The notes under the pieces: model-generated
The model's input: the letters and a program-made list of their open reading frames with translations, nothing else
Databases searched by the model: none
What the model was told of the DNA's origin: nothing
Position numbers and translations under genes: made by a program
Shown here: piece by piece, positions 4,548-5,655 of the stretch
How positions within the stretch are numbered: position 1 is the stretch's first letter
Layout: each line of letters starts with the position of its first letter
Source: JBFWWW01 sp050245975
Lineage (GTDB): Bacteria; Pseudomonadota; Alphaproteobacteria; Rhizobiales; Hyphomicrobiaceae
Length of the DNA stretch: 5,655 bases
NCBI GenBank assembly: GCA_050245975.1
Contig: JBFWWW010000216.1
Location: 1-5,655, forward strand
Reading direction: 5' to 3'

Positions 4548-5468
4548 ATGACGACCGCCCGCCCTCCGGTTACCGCCGTCGTGGTTGCCTACAACAGTGC
4601 AACCGTATTGCCGCGCTGTCTCGCGGCGCTTACGCAGGACAATGTGCCCACCATCGTGGTCGACAACAACTCGTCCGACGGTTCGGCGGAGATCGCACGC
4701 GCGCAGGGAGCGCGCGTCATCCGCGGCCGGCACAACGAGGGCTATGGGCGCGGCAACAACCTCGGTGTTCATGCTGCCGGCACCGAGTTGTGTCTGATTG
4801 TCAATCCGGACGTCGTTGTCGCGCGGGGAACGGTGACGCTCCTGGCCGAGGCGGCGCATGCCTGCCCGTGGGCGGCCGTGTTCGGCCCCCGCCTCGTCGA
4901 GCCGGACGGCCGCATCTTTTTCCGTCACGGTTCGGTCCTTGAACCGGCCGAGGACGGTAGAGATCCCCCGCAACAGGATTGCGACGTCGCCGTCCTGTCG
5001 GGCGCCGCTCTTCTCGTCCGGCGTAGCGTCTTCACCCGTCTCGGCGGCTTTGATCCGAGCATTTTCCTGTTTTACGAGGACGACGACCTCTGCTTCAGGA
5101 TGCGCGCGGCCGGTCACGCCCTCAGGTATGTCCACGCAGCCGAGGCCATGCATCTGCGCGGCAAGTCGAGTGTCGGATCGGCGGAAAATATCCGGCGCAT
5201 GCGCTTCCACCAGGCGTGGTCGCGGGTCTACGTCTGCCGGAAGCACGGCCGCTCATCCGGTGTGAAGAACATCTTGCCTGTGCAGTCGCTCAAGTATATG
5301 GCGGCTCTGCTGCGCGGCGATCCGCTGCGGCGCGCACGCTATGCCGGTTCTGTCCATGGCGCGTGGTCCGCGCTGACGGGCGGAACGGCGATCGCCCACG
5401 AGGGGCTTCTAGGCGAAGACCGTGTCGCAGACGCGATCTTTCTTGCATCCCCTCCGATCCAGACCTAG
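4548..5468 (+). CDS. Family 2 glycosyltransferase (rhamnosyltransferase-like)
   Basis: This 306-aa GT-A-fold enzyme transfers a sugar from a nucleotide donor, probably to a lipid-linked or polysaccharide acceptor at the cytoplasmic face of the membrane. The family motifs are in order: VTAVVVAYNS (8-17), TIVVDNNSSDGS (35-46), NEGYGRGNNLG (63-73), and LIVNPDVV (83-90) as the metal/nucleotide DxD-type site. Then come SGA (151-153), GGFD (166-169) and YEDDDLCFRM (176-185), which carries the catalytic acidic residues. This set is typical of WbbL-like rhamnosyltransferases; donor and acceptor cannot be read from sequence. There is no transmembrane segment. The start is fixed by an in-frame TAA at 4506-4508 and by the domain beginning at residue 8, so ATG 4548 is the only normal choice. 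No Shine-Dalgarno sequence precedes it; a palindrome occupies that place. It faces a minus-strand gene 8 nt beyond its stop. Its link is with surface polysaccharide, not with the Sec operon. Confidence 0.9.
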   Translation: MTTARPPVTAVVVAYNSATVLPRCLAALTQDNVPTIVVDNNSSDGSAEIARAQGARVIRGRHNEGYGRGNNLGVHAAGTELCLIVNPDVVVARGTVTLLAEAAHACPWAAVFGPRLVEPDGRIFFRHGSVLEPAEDGRDPPQQDCDVAVLSGAALLVRRSVFTRLGGFDPSIFLFYEDDDLCFRMRAAGHALRYVHAAEAMHLRGKSSVGSAENIRRMRFHQAWSRVYVCRKHGRSSGVKNILPVQSLKYMAALLRGDPLRRARYAGSVHGAWSALTGGTAIAHEGLLGEDRVADAIFLASPPIQT

Positions 5469-5476
5469 TGGCAAGG

Positions 5477-5655
5477 TCATCGCGGACGCCAGCGTGCCTT
5501 ATGCTCTCCCCACCAGTAAGCAGGGTGCAACCAGCCCCGAGCGACGCGGGCAACCTTTCGCTCGATAAGGTCGAGGGCAACCTGGTTATCGCTCAGGCTG
5601 CGCAGCGGCGCCATCACCGCGTCGACGAGCCCTCTCGACCTGACGTGCCACCGGC
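5477..5655 (-). CDS. Unrecognised minus-strand gene, C-terminal end (partial)
   Basis: An open frame enters from the right edge (first full codon at 5653) and stops at TGA, read on the minus strand at 5479-5477. It gives 58 residues ending in RGWLHPAYWWGEHKARWRPR. Codon third positions are mostly G or C, the sequence is rich in Trp and basic residues at the end, and the other two minus frames are broken by stops, so I think it is real. Its stop lies 8 nt from the convergent glycosyltransferase stop. A neighbouring role in polysaccharide synthesis is plausible, but I do not recognise the family and no catalytic motif is visible in this fragment. Confidence 0.6.
   Translation of the reverse strand, partial: RWHVRSRGLVDAVMAPLRSLSDNQVALDLIERKVARVARGWLHPAYWWGEHKARWRPR

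Noticed and set aside
5290..5580. Minus-strand open frame (96 codons) overlapping the glycosyltransferase end
   Set aside because: It overlaps a clear glycosyltransferase and conflicts with the more plausible minus-strand frame stopping at 5477. Its product is low-complexity Arg/Ser-rich.

Overview
This is high-GC, densely packed bacterial DNA. Codon use and gene style suggest an alphaproteobacterium, perhaps of the Hyphomicrobiales (rhizobial) type; no phylogenetic marker in the window proves that. The left three quarters is a selenocysteine (Sec) operon read on the + strand. It holds the 3' end of selA (Sec synthase), a Sel1-repeat protein, selB (Sec-specific elongation factor), selC (tRNA-Sec, anticodon TCA) and three small downstream genes. 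The first two are unrecognised; the third encodes a GcvH-like lipoyl-carrier protein. The genes overlap or nearly touch (14-nt, 4-nt, 4-nt and 17-nt overlaps, then a 17-nt gap), so they are probably one transcript with translational coupling.

The most striking feature is at the selB/selC junction. The selB reading frame has no stop before selC. It runs in frame through the whole 96-nt tRNA-Sec gene (exactly 32 codons) and stops 24 nt after it, in an ATGA overlap with the next gene. A perfect 9-bp hairpin lies 8 nt before the tRNA. Releasing tRNA-Sec would therefore cut the selB message before its stop codon and separate the downstream three-gene module from it. Making full-length SelB and making tRNA-Sec from the same transcript look mutually exclusive.

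The downstream module (160-aa helical protein, 132-aa protein, 145-aa GcvH-like protein) is the best candidate for an undescribed system. A lipoyl carrier with an intact lipoylation lysine and extra cysteines is tied to the Sec machinery with two companion proteins whose function I cannot name. Formate dehydrogenase is the usual Sec client in such bacteria, but none is visible here.

The operon ends at about 4273. A comparatively AT-rich intergenic stretch (4274-4547) follows, with a promoter-like sequence, palindromes and no convincing gene. A family-2 glycosyltransferase (4548-5468, rhamnosyltransferase-like) comes next, and the 3' end of an unrecognised convergent minus-strand gene (5477-5655) closes the window. 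The right end looks like a surface-polysaccharide region unrelated to selenium metabolism.
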